64,000 bases of DNA, taken from assembly GCA_036346375.1 (NCBI GenBank), contig CM070508.1, positions 38,026,862 through 38,090,861 on the forward strand, read 5' to 3'. How positions within the stretch are numbered: the stretch's first letter is position 1; the number at the start of each line of letters is the position of its first letter. Positions 12,413 to 25,075 of this stretch are shown in pieces. The position numbers were made by a program, and so were the translations under genes. The notes beneath the pieces are model-generated. The model was not told the DNA's origin. It did not search any database and saw nothing but the letters and a program-made list of their open reading frames with translations. The stretch is from Guadua angustifolia. Its lineage: Eukaryota; Streptophyta; Magnoliopsida; Poales; Poaceae.

Positions 12413-12548
12413 GTGCTCACATGTAGTGAGCACGAAAGTCCTACCTCGTAGTCCCATATACGTGGTTGTATGGAAGCGAGTCAGTAAGAGTAAGCACCCT
12501 CCACCACGGGGTGGAAGGGAATGAGAGGTGCACACCGACGGTGTGCAC
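12413..12548 (+). other. Stem-loop block of the LTR, copy 3
   Basis: H1 GTGCTCAC/GTGAGCAC, the H2 stem, the CCACC/GGTGG stem and GTGCACACC/GGTGTGCAC around GAC are all present. Confidence 0.75.
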
Positions 12549-12756
12549 TCGCCATACCGGTATGTGCTAAAAGAGGAGATGAGCATGCATGATGCATCAT
12601 ATGCATGGAAATTGTGCAATCTGCATTGCATTGTGAATGATGGATCATGTTTTATGAGTTGATTATGATGTGTGGATATGAGATTCTTCTTTTGTATGGT
12701 ATATTTGCATCTGCATTGTATTGACAATGATGGATCATGTTTTATGCATTGGAATT

Positions 12757-13130
12757 GTTAATTGTTGATTGATGTGAATGAAGGCATGGTTATGTCGCAT
12801 CATTTAGCATTTCATTGCCTCGCATTGAATTTGCTAATTGTTGATTTATGTGAGTGAAAGCATAGCTGCGTTGCATTATTTATCATTTCCGCATCGCATT
12901 GAATTTGCTAATTGTTGATTTATGTGAATGAAAGCATGGCTGCGTTGCATTATTTAGCATTTCTCGCACCGCATTGAATTTGCTAATTGTTGATTTATGT
13001 GAATGAAAGCATGGTGCGTTGCATTATTTAGCATTTCATTGCCTTGCATTGGATTTGTTAATTATTGTTTTACGTGATCGAAAGCATGATCGTTGCATTA
13101 TTTATCATTTCTCGGCACTCCATTGAAATT
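12757..13130 (+). repeat. 76-bp tandem repeat (LTR 3)
   Basis: Same array as at 349-728 but 374 bp long, with several units missing one or two bases relative to the clean copies. Confidence 0.8.
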
Positions 13131-13763
13131 GTAAATTAATGATTTTTTGGGAATGGAAGCGACAAATGGAGGATTGAGTCGTGGACTCATCAGATTGGAT
13201 TAACGAGGCATGGGTAATGTCTCCTCATGCGTTTTCTTGTGAGTTGATCTGGTTGTGGTAAGTGGAGGTAGGTCTCGCTTCTTGTACTTGATTAATTTCA
13301 ATTAAGTATTGGTTATGGTAAATTTTAGAGTAAAGGTAATCCAATTGAATGTATTTCGATTCTTCTGATTGCACTTTCTTTGAGTCTTGGACTCACGCTT
13401 GTTTGCTTCCTATTTTAGGTACCTTGAAGTCGCTTGCGGGTCGGGAGTAGTAACACGTGCACGATCGCAGCCTCCAACAATTTACTTAACCAATTCATCA
13501 AATCTGGATGTAATTAATGTTATTGTAATTTATTATTCTTCGTGTTGAAATTTGTTAAATCTTTGTTGGGTGTGTGATTGAATAACTAAGGACCTGTTAG
13601 AATGATATTAAATGCTACAATTCTTTTGTCTGCTGAGTGGATGTCCTCTGTTCTAGAGAGGTCATGCGAAATTTTGTAATTTTGGTGGCTTAGTTTCTAA
13701 GCCGATCTTAATAGTTTAGAGGGTTGGTAGGATCCGTGACGCGTATGGGCTCGGGGTGTTACA

Positions 13764-15119
<1,356 letters not shown>

Positions 15120-16320
15120 CGAATTACCTTTCAATAGAGACTGAAATCGCTAATTTTCGTTCAGCCGTTTGAAAGCTATGGCTATATTACGAGTGCTGTC
15201 CAATTCTTGTCGCGATTGGTACAGTCTGTGTTCATTTTCGATCTGGGATCAGCGGGTACTTTGGCCAAGGAATGGCTATGTTGTTCTTGTAGTTTTTCCT
15301 TGCGGTCGTTTGAGTATAAGAACACAAAATTCCATTGAGCCAATCAAAAGTTACGCTATTTAGAAGTCTCGGTGCTGAATTTGGAAATCTGCAGCGTGCT
15401 CCACCTTTCAGTTGCAGTTTAGTGTTCGATTTGGAGATCCTCGAGGTATCCCCGCATGATTGGCTTTGTGATAGCTGTAGGTCATCCTCTTATGGTTGAT
15501 TAGGAGCTGAGTTCACTCCATTTGGTTAAGCGAATTGAAAGTTTTGCTCGTTGGCTCGCTGCTATCCCGGTTGGACATATTTCTGTTTTTGTCGGGTTTT
15601 CGGAATGGGTTAAGCAACTGTTGTTCTGAGTCGGTTTTTGATTGTTTCTTATCGCAATGTTGTTTTTCAGGAGAGTGTCCTCGGGTGACCTCAACCTGAG
15701 TTGGCTCATGGCGTCGGTAAAAGGCAAGTGCAACCCTTATATCTCTTATAGGGTATTTAGTTCGTTGCTTGTGTTATGTATATGCTTACCTATGGTTGCA
15801 TTTGTGTTTATAAGTACGTCTAGGAAGGTAATGGTATTTTGATGAAAAGGGTAAGAAATCTGATACAAATGCATCGTTGTTTGATGAACTTTATATGCTT
15901 TGCTATCATTAAATTATGATGCATTCCTGGCTTGAATGTTATGTGCGATGGATAATGAATTCTGTCTAGATGCCGTGTTGACGTCTTGCTAAAACTTACC
16001 TTCATATTTACGTTCGCTAGTTTGATAGGCTAGTGGGAATACTGAAAGTATGGAATTGGATTGCGAAAATGGATTGATGTATGATCAAGATAGATGGAAT
16101 TAGTAATTACTCAAGAAATGGTGATGTGAGTATGAATATGGATGTTGAGGAGGTGATTATGAGTGTTGAGAATATGAATATGGAAGTTGATAATTTGGAT
16201 ATGATGTTGAGAATGGTAATTTATGGATGTGAAAAATGGATGTAGTATGCAAATTTGTTTGCGTCAATTGCATTTGTGCATTCATGATGGAAGAGGCGAC
16301 CCATTCTGATGTGGGCCTCT

Positions 16321-16454
16321 GTGCTCACATGTAGTGAGCACGAAAGTCCTACCTCGTAGTCCCATATCGTGGTTGTATGGAAGCGAGTCGAGAAGAGTAA
16401 GCACCCTCCACCACGGGGTGGAAGGGAATGAGAGGTGCACACAAGCGGTGTGCA
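16321..16454 (+). other. Stem-loop block of the LTR, copy 4
   Basis: H1 and H3 are intact. H2 is one base shorter, and H4 is GTGCACA/TGTGCAC around a loop of 7. Confidence 0.7.
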
Positions 16455-16663
16455 CTCGCCATACTGATATGTGCTAAAAGAGGAGATGAGCATGCATGAT
16501 GCATCATATGCATGGAAATTGTGCAATCTGCATTGCATTGTGAATGATGGATCATGTTTTATGAGTTGATTATGATGTGTGGATATGAGATTCTTCTTTT
16601 GTATGGTATATTTGCATCTGCATTGTATTGACAATGATGGATCATGTTTTATGCATTGGAATT

Positions 16664-17043
16664 GTTAATTGTTGATTGATGTGAATGAAGGCATGGTTGC
16701 GTCGCATCATTTAGCATTTCATTGCACTGCATTGAATTTGCTAATTGTTGATTTATGTGAGTGAAAGCATAGCTGCGTTGCATTATTTATCATTTCCTGG
16801 CACTGCATTGAATTTGCTAATTGTTGATTTATGTGAATGAAAGCATGGCTGCGTTGCATTATTTAGCATTTCCTGGCACTGCATTGAATTTGCTAATTGT
16901 TGATTTATGTGAATGAAAGCATGGCTGCGTTGCATTATTTAGCATTTCATTGCACTGCATTGGATTTGTTAATTATTGTTTTACGTGACTGAAAGCATGA
17001 CTGCGTTGCATTATTTATCATTTCCTGGCACTCCATTGAAATT
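16664..17043 (+). repeat. 76-bp tandem repeat, 5 copies (LTR fragment 4)
   Basis: 380 bp, again exactly 5 x 76 bp. Together with the copies at 349 and 6546 it shows the true array length. Confidence 0.9.
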
Positions 17044-17682
17044 GTAAATTAATGATTTTTTTGGGAATGGAAGCGACAAATGGAGGATTGAGTCGTGGAC
17101 TCATCCAGATTGGATTAACGAGGCATGGGTAATGTCTCCTTGCGTTTTTCTTGTGAGTTGATCTGGTTGTGGTAAGTGGAGGTAGGTACTGCTTCTTGTA
17201 CTTGATTAATTTCAATTAAGTATTGGTTATGGTAAATTTTAGAGTAAAGGTAATCCAGTTGAATGTATTTCGATTCTTTACAGTTGCACTTTGCTGAGTC
17301 TTGGACTCACGCTTGTTTGCTTCCTATTTTAGGTACCTTGAAGCTGCTTCGTCGGGTCGGGAGTAGTAACACGTGCACGACTGCAGTCTCCAACAATTTA
17401 CTTAACCAATTCATCAAATCTGGATGTAATTAATGTTATTGTAATTTATTATTCTTCGTGTTGAAATTTGTTAAATGCTGTTGGGTGTGTGATTGAATAA
17501 CTAAGGACCTGTTAGAATGATATTAAACTGCTACAATTCTTTTGTCTGCTGAGTGGATGTCCTCTGTTCTAGAGAGGTCATGCCGAAATTTTGTAAATTT
17601 TGGTGGCTTAGTTTCTAAGCCAGTCTTAATAGTTTAGAGGGTTGGTAGGATCCGTGACGCGTATGGGCTCCGGGGTGTTACA

Positions 17683-18043
17683 TAGAGATTTTCTCTTTAT
17701 GTATTTCAATTTATAAAGAATCTCACACAGAGAATTCTTAAGCGATTGAACTTACAATTTTAGCTTGAGAGGAAAAATCTTATCAAGAATGTGGGTATCG
17801 GAGAAATACTACAAAGAGGCAATGAAATACCACTTGTAGGAAATAAATGAATTCAATGATACCACTTAAAAAGAAATCAAATAATCAAGGATATTACTAG
17901 AAGAAAAGAATGATAAGATCCATGATATCACTTGAAAAAAAAGAACCTCAATGATACCATTTGTAAGCATATGGAGTGAATAAATGCTCAATTGATACCA
18001 CTTAGGATCAACTCACAAAGAATTGATACCACTTGAAGGAAAT
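17683..18043. other. Right flank of the LTR array, second copy
   Basis: Near-identical to 13764-14118 and continues without a break into 18044 on, so this copy is the one joined to real downstream sequence. The first five bases are TAGAG; the matching left-hand duplication would lie outside the window. Confidence 0.7.
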
Positions 18044-18360
18044 ATCGATAACATTGATGGGTATCAGAGCAATATAATCAGAGCAACATATACTCACGGG
18101 TATCAAAAGGAAGAAAAGCTCAAGATAGATCAATGAAATCGCAAAGATAGAGTATCAGAGCAAATCAAAGACATAATATCACTTGGAAGCAATTAAGTGC
18201 CCAAAACTTGATATAAATGAACTCCCCAAGATGTTCAACGAATGAATCATAGAGTTATATGCATTTGAATGGCACAAGTTTTGTCTTTTCAAAAGATCAA
18301 GTGAATATCGCTCTTTAAATTAATTAAAGTGCTCACAACTGATACCACTTGAAAAGAGCT
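17826..18360. repeat. Cluster of primer-site-like words (GATACCACTT / GGTATCAGAGC)
   Basis: About a dozen close matches to the copia primer-binding site lie within 540 bp. Most read TGATACCACTT (about 17827, 17859, 17922, 17952, 17993, 18024, 18174, 18342). Several read GTATCAGAGCA in the opposite sense (about 18060, 18100, 18151, with a shorter one near 18077). Spacing is irregular, 17-170 bp. The strict word is the reverse complement of the primer site at 21800-21816. Confidence 0.7.
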
Positions 18361-19712
18361 TTCAAATAATTTGTAAAACTTTTGAAATTTTGCACAAATG
18401 AACTTTGGGATCACAAGAATCTTTTACAAAAAGAATTCTTGAAAAAGGAAGTACCAATCAAAAGATATCCCAAAAGCAAACTCGGAAAAATCTGAAAATT
18501 CAGAGCCAACTCTGCCATAGCCGGTCCGACCGCACTGGGGCTGGTCCGACTGCACTGGGGCCGGTCCGACTAGTTGGCCGGTGCAACCGGCCCTGACAGG
18601 CTGAAAACTGCTGACTTTTTGCAAATTTTGGCAAAAATAACTCAAATGAAGTCCAAATAATTTGAAAATTTCAGGAAATCAACTTTGGACTATTTAGAAG
18701 GTTTTGCAAAAAGAATTTTCTCAAAAATAATTTTATTTTGAAAGATATGGCAAATTGCGCTTTGAGGCATAAAAGGAAATTGATTTTCACGAAAAGCCTC
18801 AAAATGCAACTCAATTTGGATTTCATGCAATTTTAACTTTCATGGCTTAGATTGGTGTATCAAGATGGTTTCTAGCCAAGATTTATAATGAAATCCAACT
18901 TGAAAGCCACAATTTGAGCTATATGCCTAAATTGGCCATTTCGGATTAAATCAAATTGTTTTTGAGCCAAATTTGATTTCAACATATAGTTTTTTATTTT
19001 GGAAGCTTGTAAAACATTTGAAATATATAGTAGAATATTTTTACAAAGCTTTTCATAAATTTGGGCCTTTTAAATATGAATTTTGACTTTTGACCTAAAT
19101 AGTCCTTTTGAAGAAGCAAAGTCAAATTCGATCAACACAAGAATTCAAAAGGAAGCAATGGGGTAAGATATAAGGATTTGAATTTTGTGTATGAGTCTAG
19201 AATACCATTTTGAATCAAAATTCTACACAAGAATTGATCCAAATGGAGAAACTCACTAAGTGCAATAATATGACCATTACGGGTCAAGCATAATTTTTCG
19301 GCGAGTTTCAAAATCAAATAACTTTTGCTAGGTTGGTCTTTTGAAAAACTTTTGAACACAAAAATTGTTAAGAATGACCAACTCTAGAATTTTCGTTTTG
19401 GAATTATTTTCAAAATCTTTTTACTTTTAATTCTATGAAAATTTTAAGTTTAAATCCAAAACAAGATACTATTAACTAGCTTTTGAAGTTAAAACTCATT
19501 TTCTTTTCAAAATAGATTTTGTGAAACCAAAACCTTTGAAAAACATTTCAAAAGCATTTGTATACATTTCAAACTAGTTTTTCACAAGATTAGTAATAGT
19601 ATATAAAGTTTTGACTTTTGGCTAAATGGTTTGATTTTGAAATTATATATATATGCACTTATATTAATATGGGCACACGTAGGGATGTGATACACATAAA
19701 TATGAATTAACA
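18044..19712. other. Non-coding AT-rich stretch left of SIRE-like gag
   Basis: No gene is seen. A GC-rich island at about 18515-18600 carries repeated CCGGTCCGAC words, also found in the copia LTR at 22.67-22.78 kb, so this may be a diverged LTR or 3' region of the same or a related element. It does not align by eye with 21819-25075, so a 3' LTR cannot be claimed. Confidence 0.4.
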
Positions 19713-19723
19713 CTCCCCCTAAA
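19713..19723 (-). other. Possible polypurine tract of SIRE-like element
   Basis: On the minus strand TTTAGGGGGAG is followed by TGTTAATTC, the form of a tract followed by an LTR start. The downstream sequence does not match the proposed 5' LTR, so this is tentative. Confidence 0.35.
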
Positions 19724-20012
19724 TGTGCCACTCCCTAACTTGCTTAAGATTTGCAATAAGAGAATAGATAAGAGGCGAGAGCAAGTTCTCACAACAAGTA
19801 ATCTAAATTGATCTTTCATTTATTTTTCAATATAACCTACACAAGGCTATAAGACATAATAGTAATCAATTTAAATACTTGTTACCCGAGATGGCATTGG
19901 CTCATGATGGACTTGATAATCTTCATGCTTGACACCACTTGTAGACAAGTATAATCCTTCTCCTCTTGAGCGAGCAAGCGTCCAATCTATCTCAATGTTG
20001 CCTAAAATTCTT

Positions 20013-21758
20013 TTAGGCGGATTTTGGTACCCAATCCTTATTGGGTCCGACAATGTTAGTCACAATGGATTTAGGAACCCAAATGGTCCTAATTTTAACA
20101 TTACTGAAATGACTAACATGACTAGGAATAGTTTTGCGATAATTATTCCTCCTAGGCAAATAATTTACATTTTTATGAGAAGGCATAGGAGGACAATGAT
20201 ATTTTGCAAAACTATTTCTAGTTTGATCTCTTCTAAGCATATGATAATTAAAGTTATGCATTGGCTTAGAGGATCTAGTATATCTAGCAAATGTTTTGCT
20301 ATTGTTATTTTTCCTAAGCAATATGTTTGAATTGTATTGAGTGGGCTTAGGAGTCCTAACAAATTTAGCAAACCCATTTCTAGATTTACTCTTCCTATGC
20401 AAATGAATATCATTTTGAGCCAGCATAGGGGATTTGACAAGCTTGGCAAACACATTGCCATTCTTGTCCTTCCTAAGCAAATAATTTTCATTAATGAGAA
20501 TAGGCTTAGGGGTGGTACCTTTGGGACAATCCTTACCGAAGTGTCCCTTTTCCCGACAATTGAAGCATGTCACGCTATTTGGCCATCTCTTGACCGATTT
20601 GACTTGCTCCTTGCCGGTTTGCCTCAATGTTGGTGGTGTGGCCTTGTTATCCACATTGTTAGGGCACACGGAGGCGAGGTGGCCCTTCTTGTTGCAGGCG
20701 AAGCACTTGATGGTCTTCGAGTGTCTTGCGTTGTACCTCGTCTTGCTATTCTCCCTCTTGGAGTTGTAGCCAAGTCCTCACTTATCTTGAGGCGCCCTTG
20801 GCTTGCTCAAGATCTCGTCGAGAACAACCTTCCCTTTATAGCACTTCTTCAAGTCATTTTCCAATCTAATGACTTGGGCCTTGAGCTCATTATTTTCCTC
20901 TACAAGATTTTCATCCAAAGACATAGAGGAACTAGAAGCAAATTTATTAGAGCCACAAGGTATATCAATTAAATCATTGCAAGAGGTGGACATATCAATT
21001 TTTGATGAAATATTGGAATTTTCATCTAAACATGGCATTTCATCAATTAAATCACATGTGATTCCTATATCCACCTTAGACTTATAAATTTCTTTGAGAA
21101 GGAGGGATTCATGATTTTCTTTAAGCATATTATAATCACTTTGAAGTGATTCATGTTCAAGCTTTAAAATCTTATATTTCGTTTTCTCCTTCCCAAGATA
21201 ATTATTGAGCTCCTCTAACTTATCCATTAAATCATCATAAGAGGGCTCATCTTCATTTTCATCATTTCTTACCTCACTTTTACCTTTCGCCATGAAGCAA
21301 CGGATTCGCGATGGGAGTGAATATTCATCGTCGCTTGAGGCGGAGGTTGAGGTTGATGGAGATGTCGGTTCATCACTTGATGTAGACGTTGAAGGATCAT
21401 TAACCGACATTTCATCCTCAATGCAATCCTCATTAGTAGATGTGGACACGTCATATAATTCTTGAAGTTTTGTCCACATTGCATGAGCGCTCGAGAGGTT
21501 GCAAATGAGATTGAAAGTTTCTACGCTCACAACACTAAATAAAACATTAGTAGCTTGAGCGTCGAGATGTAGGCATTTCTCCTCTCCTTTAGTTGGAGCA
21601 ATATCATTTAGTGGAGAAGAAAAACCGACATCTACGATCCACCATATTTGTGGGCTCATGGATTTAAAATAATCAATCATAAATAATTTCCATTGAGCAT
21701 AATTTGATTCATTTAGCATGAGTGGATCGTGTGAGTACACTAAACCTCTAGTTGCCAT
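20013..21758 (-). pseudogene. SIRE-like Ty1/copia gag with one in-frame stop
   Basis: This encodes the capsid polyprotein of a copia retrotransposon. The frame opens with ATG at 21758, 42 bases after the primer site, and begins MATRGLVYSHDPL followed by NYAQWK, the usual start of SIRE/Maximus-type gag. An acidic, serine-rich middle and a probable coiled coil (about residues 170-300) follow. One TGA at 20778-20780 breaks the frame. Beyond it the same frame continues into two CCHC zinc knuckles, CFACNKKGHLASVC and CFNCREKGHFGKDC, and IWVPK/WVPK repeats, where SIRE elements normally pass into protease. Here the frame stops and no protease, integrase or RT follows, so the element is gag-only or internally deleted. 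The UBN2 region looks shortened. Confidence 0.82.
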
Positions 21759-21799
21759 CCTTTTTACTCTCTAGACGGTTAAGCCTAAAATGAGAGTGA

Positions 21800-21816
21800 C
21801 CGTGGCTCTGATACCA
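21800..21816 (-). other. Primer-binding site of SIRE-like element
   Basis: On the minus strand TGGTATCAGAGCCACGG, Met-tRNA type, two bases after the LTR end ...CCCTACA. Confidence 0.9.
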
Positions 21817-21818
21817 CT

Positions 21819-24800
21819 TGTAGGGTCGAGGATGCGCCTAGAAGGGGGGGTGAATAGGCGTTTTACGAAATTCGATTTCTCACTAAACAATTCGCTCTAA
21901 TACACCCCTAAGTCAAAACTTAATCAAAGATATATGCGGAAGCGATAAATAGATTTTGACAATTAAAGCCTAAATCAACTAGGCTCACTAGTGCACTAAC
22001 TAAATTATGTCTCTAAACTAGAATTGCTAAATTGATCAATCAATTAACACTAAGCAATTCTATTACAATCAAGCAATTGAACAATATACTAGAAATGCAA
22101 ATACTTGAAAGTAAAAGAGACAAGAGGCAAACGATGTTTTTCCATGGTGTTCGGAGACTTGCCGGTCTCCCCTAGTCCACGTTGAGGCAAGCCCACACTT
22201 GGACCGGCTCCCGCTCGAGCACCTGGCTCTTTCCACTAGTCGTGGTTTTTCACGCTTTCGCGTAGGCTCAACCTGAACCTTCACAAACTTCGCCGGGGCT
22301 TCTCACAACCGACGCCTACGCAGTCTAGGAGTCGGCAACCTCCAAGAGTAACAAGCCGCTCCTTCGCTTGAACTTCACCGAGCACAACGAATGCGCTCCC
22401 GGTGATCACTTCGTGCAACACATGCACCAAGGCCTCCCTCAAGTGCAACACATGCACAAGAGGTTACTCAACCACTTCCTAATTGCAACACATGCAATTA
22501 GGGCTCACTCTTTAACTCAAGAGGCAAATGGAGAAGAGCAACACATGCACACAAATACTAAACAGCACCAACCTGCTGCCCAAGCTCCCCAAGGGCTCTA
22601 TTTATAGCCCCACAAAGAAAACTAGCCGTTTGGGGGCAAAATGGGCGAAATCAGCATTTTCCCTATCCGACCGGACCTTGACCGGTCCGATCGCTCCCTC
22701 ACAGCCAGCGGTCGGCCCGGCCGATTACGGCGGTCCGACCCATAACCGTCCGGTCGCACCGCACCCCGGCCGGTCTCACCGCCCCCAAGAAAATCGAAAA
22801 GCACACGCTCTGGAAAAATCGCACCCGACGGGCGGTCACAAGACGCCGGTCCCGCCAGGACCGGGCGGTCAACCGCCGGCCGGTCCGGACCGACCCAGGT
22901 AGGTCCACCGCCCACAGCAGACACAACCGATTTTTCCGCGTGATCTTTTCTCCGAGAAACCAAAAACCATTCTTTGAGCCTCTAGATGATCAACACATGT
23001 TCATACACACGTGCAAAACACATTTGCACCAATTTAGCTCATGCTCAAGAAATTACAACCAAATTGCAAAAATGCATTTTGCAATCAACTCCAAATCTAT
23101 TTGCAACACGTATTAAGCAAATCAAACTCGAGTTTATGAGATTAATCCCCCTAGCCATGTGAAGGTCAACGCAAGACCCAGTCAACTTGCCAACACCCGT
23201 CAAGCCCTACTCACATGCTCTCGGGATTAGGACTCATAAACCTCGGTTTATTCATGAAACGAACTTGCAAATAACTCAATAAACACATTTCATGCTTGAG
23301 CACTACTCTTTGCAACACATGCAAAAGTCTAGCTCCAAGCAACACAAAATCAAGATGCATGAACTCTCTAATTTGCAACATATGCAATTCTCTAGTTCCA
23401 TGCAACATCAAAACCAAACTTCAACAAAAACCAAATCCTGCGTATGAGCTCTTTACTGCAACACATGCAAGCCTCTAGCCCATACAAACACACAAACATC
23501 AAATCATGCTTGAGCTCTCTCCTTTTGCAACACATGCAAAACTTAGCTCCAAGCAACCACAAGATTTTGAAAGATTATTTTGAATGAAACCAAAACATGA
23601 GGCTTCAACATTTGCAACATATGCAAAAGTTAACTTCACGCAAAAAGCCAACGCATTAGCTTATCCTATTTGCAACACATGCAAATCAAAGCTTTATGCG
23701 AAAACCAAATGCATATGCTCTTCCTCTTTGCAACACATGAAAATCAGAGCATAAACCAACAACAACCAAGCATAAACTTAACCCATTACGCAACACATGC
23801 AATGGTTAACTTTATGCAAAAACCAAATCAAATGATTTGAGCTTGAGTGAGCAGCAGTTGAGATCACCAACACATGACGAAGCTCAAACTAGGAGACAAC
23901 CCCTCTTAATAGTACGGCGATAAAAACCTTAGACTCAAAGACTACAAAGTCCTTAGCCTATCTAATTATACCTTCATGCCGTCAGACATAAGCAATCCCC
24001 TTTGGGGTCTTTATGATCATCACTTGATACTCCCCCGGGATCATCACTCGACTCCTTTTTATCTTCGGGATCCACTCTTGACGCCCATCACCTCATGATG
24101 TCGTCTTTGTCCCGTTCTCATCATCTCATTCATCTTTGGACCAAACTCAATCACAACTCATAAAATAGTTAGTCCAAGATGCACGGTTGTCTCAATTATC
24201 TCTTGCACTCCGTTAACACATAATGGATGCCTTTAGATCAATTGAGCACAACCTAAATCAATTTAAATGATTTAATTGTGTCTTAAGTACAATAGTGCAA
24301 CTCATGCTTTATTATACTTAAGAGCTATTCATTTGTCCTTAATTAATCAAGGAACACCATCAACACATGATGAAATGTTCTTTAATGATTAACAAGACAA
24401 ATGAACTCAATTTAAATTATCATTTAAATCGATGTGAGTATATATTAACTACACAAGTTTTCATATACTCATGTTGATGAAATGTAATGATCCATTATAT
24501 GTAAATTATATGTAAATGATCATTACTCTAAATCATCAACTATAGAATACACCCCACATGTATATGTGCATAGATATAATTGACTTGGACGTAATATGCA
24601 CATATTCAATTTGATCGTATTGGAATATATCCTATATTACCATGAGTATACTTATAACTAGGCAATTCAAATATATACTCAAGGATTTAGTTTCTTTGTC
24701 TTGATCCTTATATGTGTCAATAAAGAATAGATCAATACAAAGATTCTTTCAAGTTAAATTACGAACTCCCCCTAAGTGTGTGCATCTATGTAATATATGG

Positions 24801-25075
24801 ATTGGGAAACATGATGCACGTTTGTGGTTAATATAATGGGGACATTCATACTTTAACTTGACTCCAAAGTATGCAATTGATACTAGAATGAATACACATA
24901 CATACCTTGGGTTTTCCATTTTTCAATGTGATGAGACTAATCGAAGATATTCTAAATAAACAAGTTAGTCTCGATATAAGATTAGTCATTAATAATAAAA
25001 TCACATTAAGGGATAATCTCAATATTAGATTTGTCATTAACACCAAAACCATAACTAATGAAGGTTGAACTTACA
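21819..25075 (-). mobile_element. 5' LTR of SIRE-like copia element
   Basis: The lower border is firm: the minus strand ends in CGACCCTACA before the primer site. The upper border at 25075 is inferred because the minus strand there starts TGTAAGTTC and CACTA coding sequence begins at 25076. Typical features include the CCTAG/GGGGGTGAATAGGCG segment next to the primer site, a GC-rich CCGGTCCGAC stretch (22.67-22.9 kb) and a GGTTTTGGTGTTAATGACAA box near the proposed start. At 3.26 kb it is long for this group, so an additional insertion inside it is possible. Confidence 0.6.
22410..23815. repeat. Array of short hairpins with ACACA loop
   Basis: About 13 sites share GCA-ACACA-TGC with flanks that are usually complementary. 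Examples: GTGCA/TGCAC at 22414 and 22441; CCTAATTGCA/TGCAATTAGG near 22480 (10 perfect pairs); GTGCAAA/TTTGCAC near 23012; TTTGCA/TGCAAA near 23310; TTTTGCA/TGCAAAA near 23526; ATTTGCA/TGCAAAT near 23668. A few have loop ACATA or one mismatch. They lie within the SIRE-like LTR. Confidence 0.7.

Larger units (their letters stand above)
10534..13763 (+). mobile_element. LTR 3, complete (about 3230 bp)
   Basis: Third LTR of the array, ending in GGGGTGTTACA against non-element DNA at 13764. Its GC-rich 5' part (10610-10800) has extra copies of the CTCCTGGCC-type repeat compared with LTR 2. The last kilobase (12.8-13.76 kb) differs from its duplicate at 16.7-17.68 kb by many small changes at CTG-containing words, suggesting poor consensus quality. 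It includes the stem-loop block at 12413-12548 and the 76-bp array at 12757-13130 (shortened by small deletions). Confidence 0.88.
15120..17682 (+). mobile_element. LTR fragment 4, duplicate of 11207-13763
   Basis: The same sequence as the end of LTR 3, with the same GGGGTGTTACA end and the same flank following. It starts inside the LTR at the equivalent of 11207. The stem-loop block is at 16321-16454 and the 76-bp array at 16664-17043. It is probably an alternative assembly of the locus at 11.2-14.1 kb, with a cleaner consensus over its last kilobase. Confidence 0.8.

Noticed and set aside
22410..23815. CRISPR-like array
   Set aside because: The repeated unit is only about 11 bp, spacing is irregular and the flanks pair with the core. 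It is plant LTR sequence, not a prokaryotic array.
24762..24775. Second AGGGGGAG purine tract on the minus strand, as a polypurine tract within the SIRE-like LTR
   Set aside because: No TG-starting LTR follows it and it lies inside the proposed LTR. It may mark another buried element but cannot be supported.
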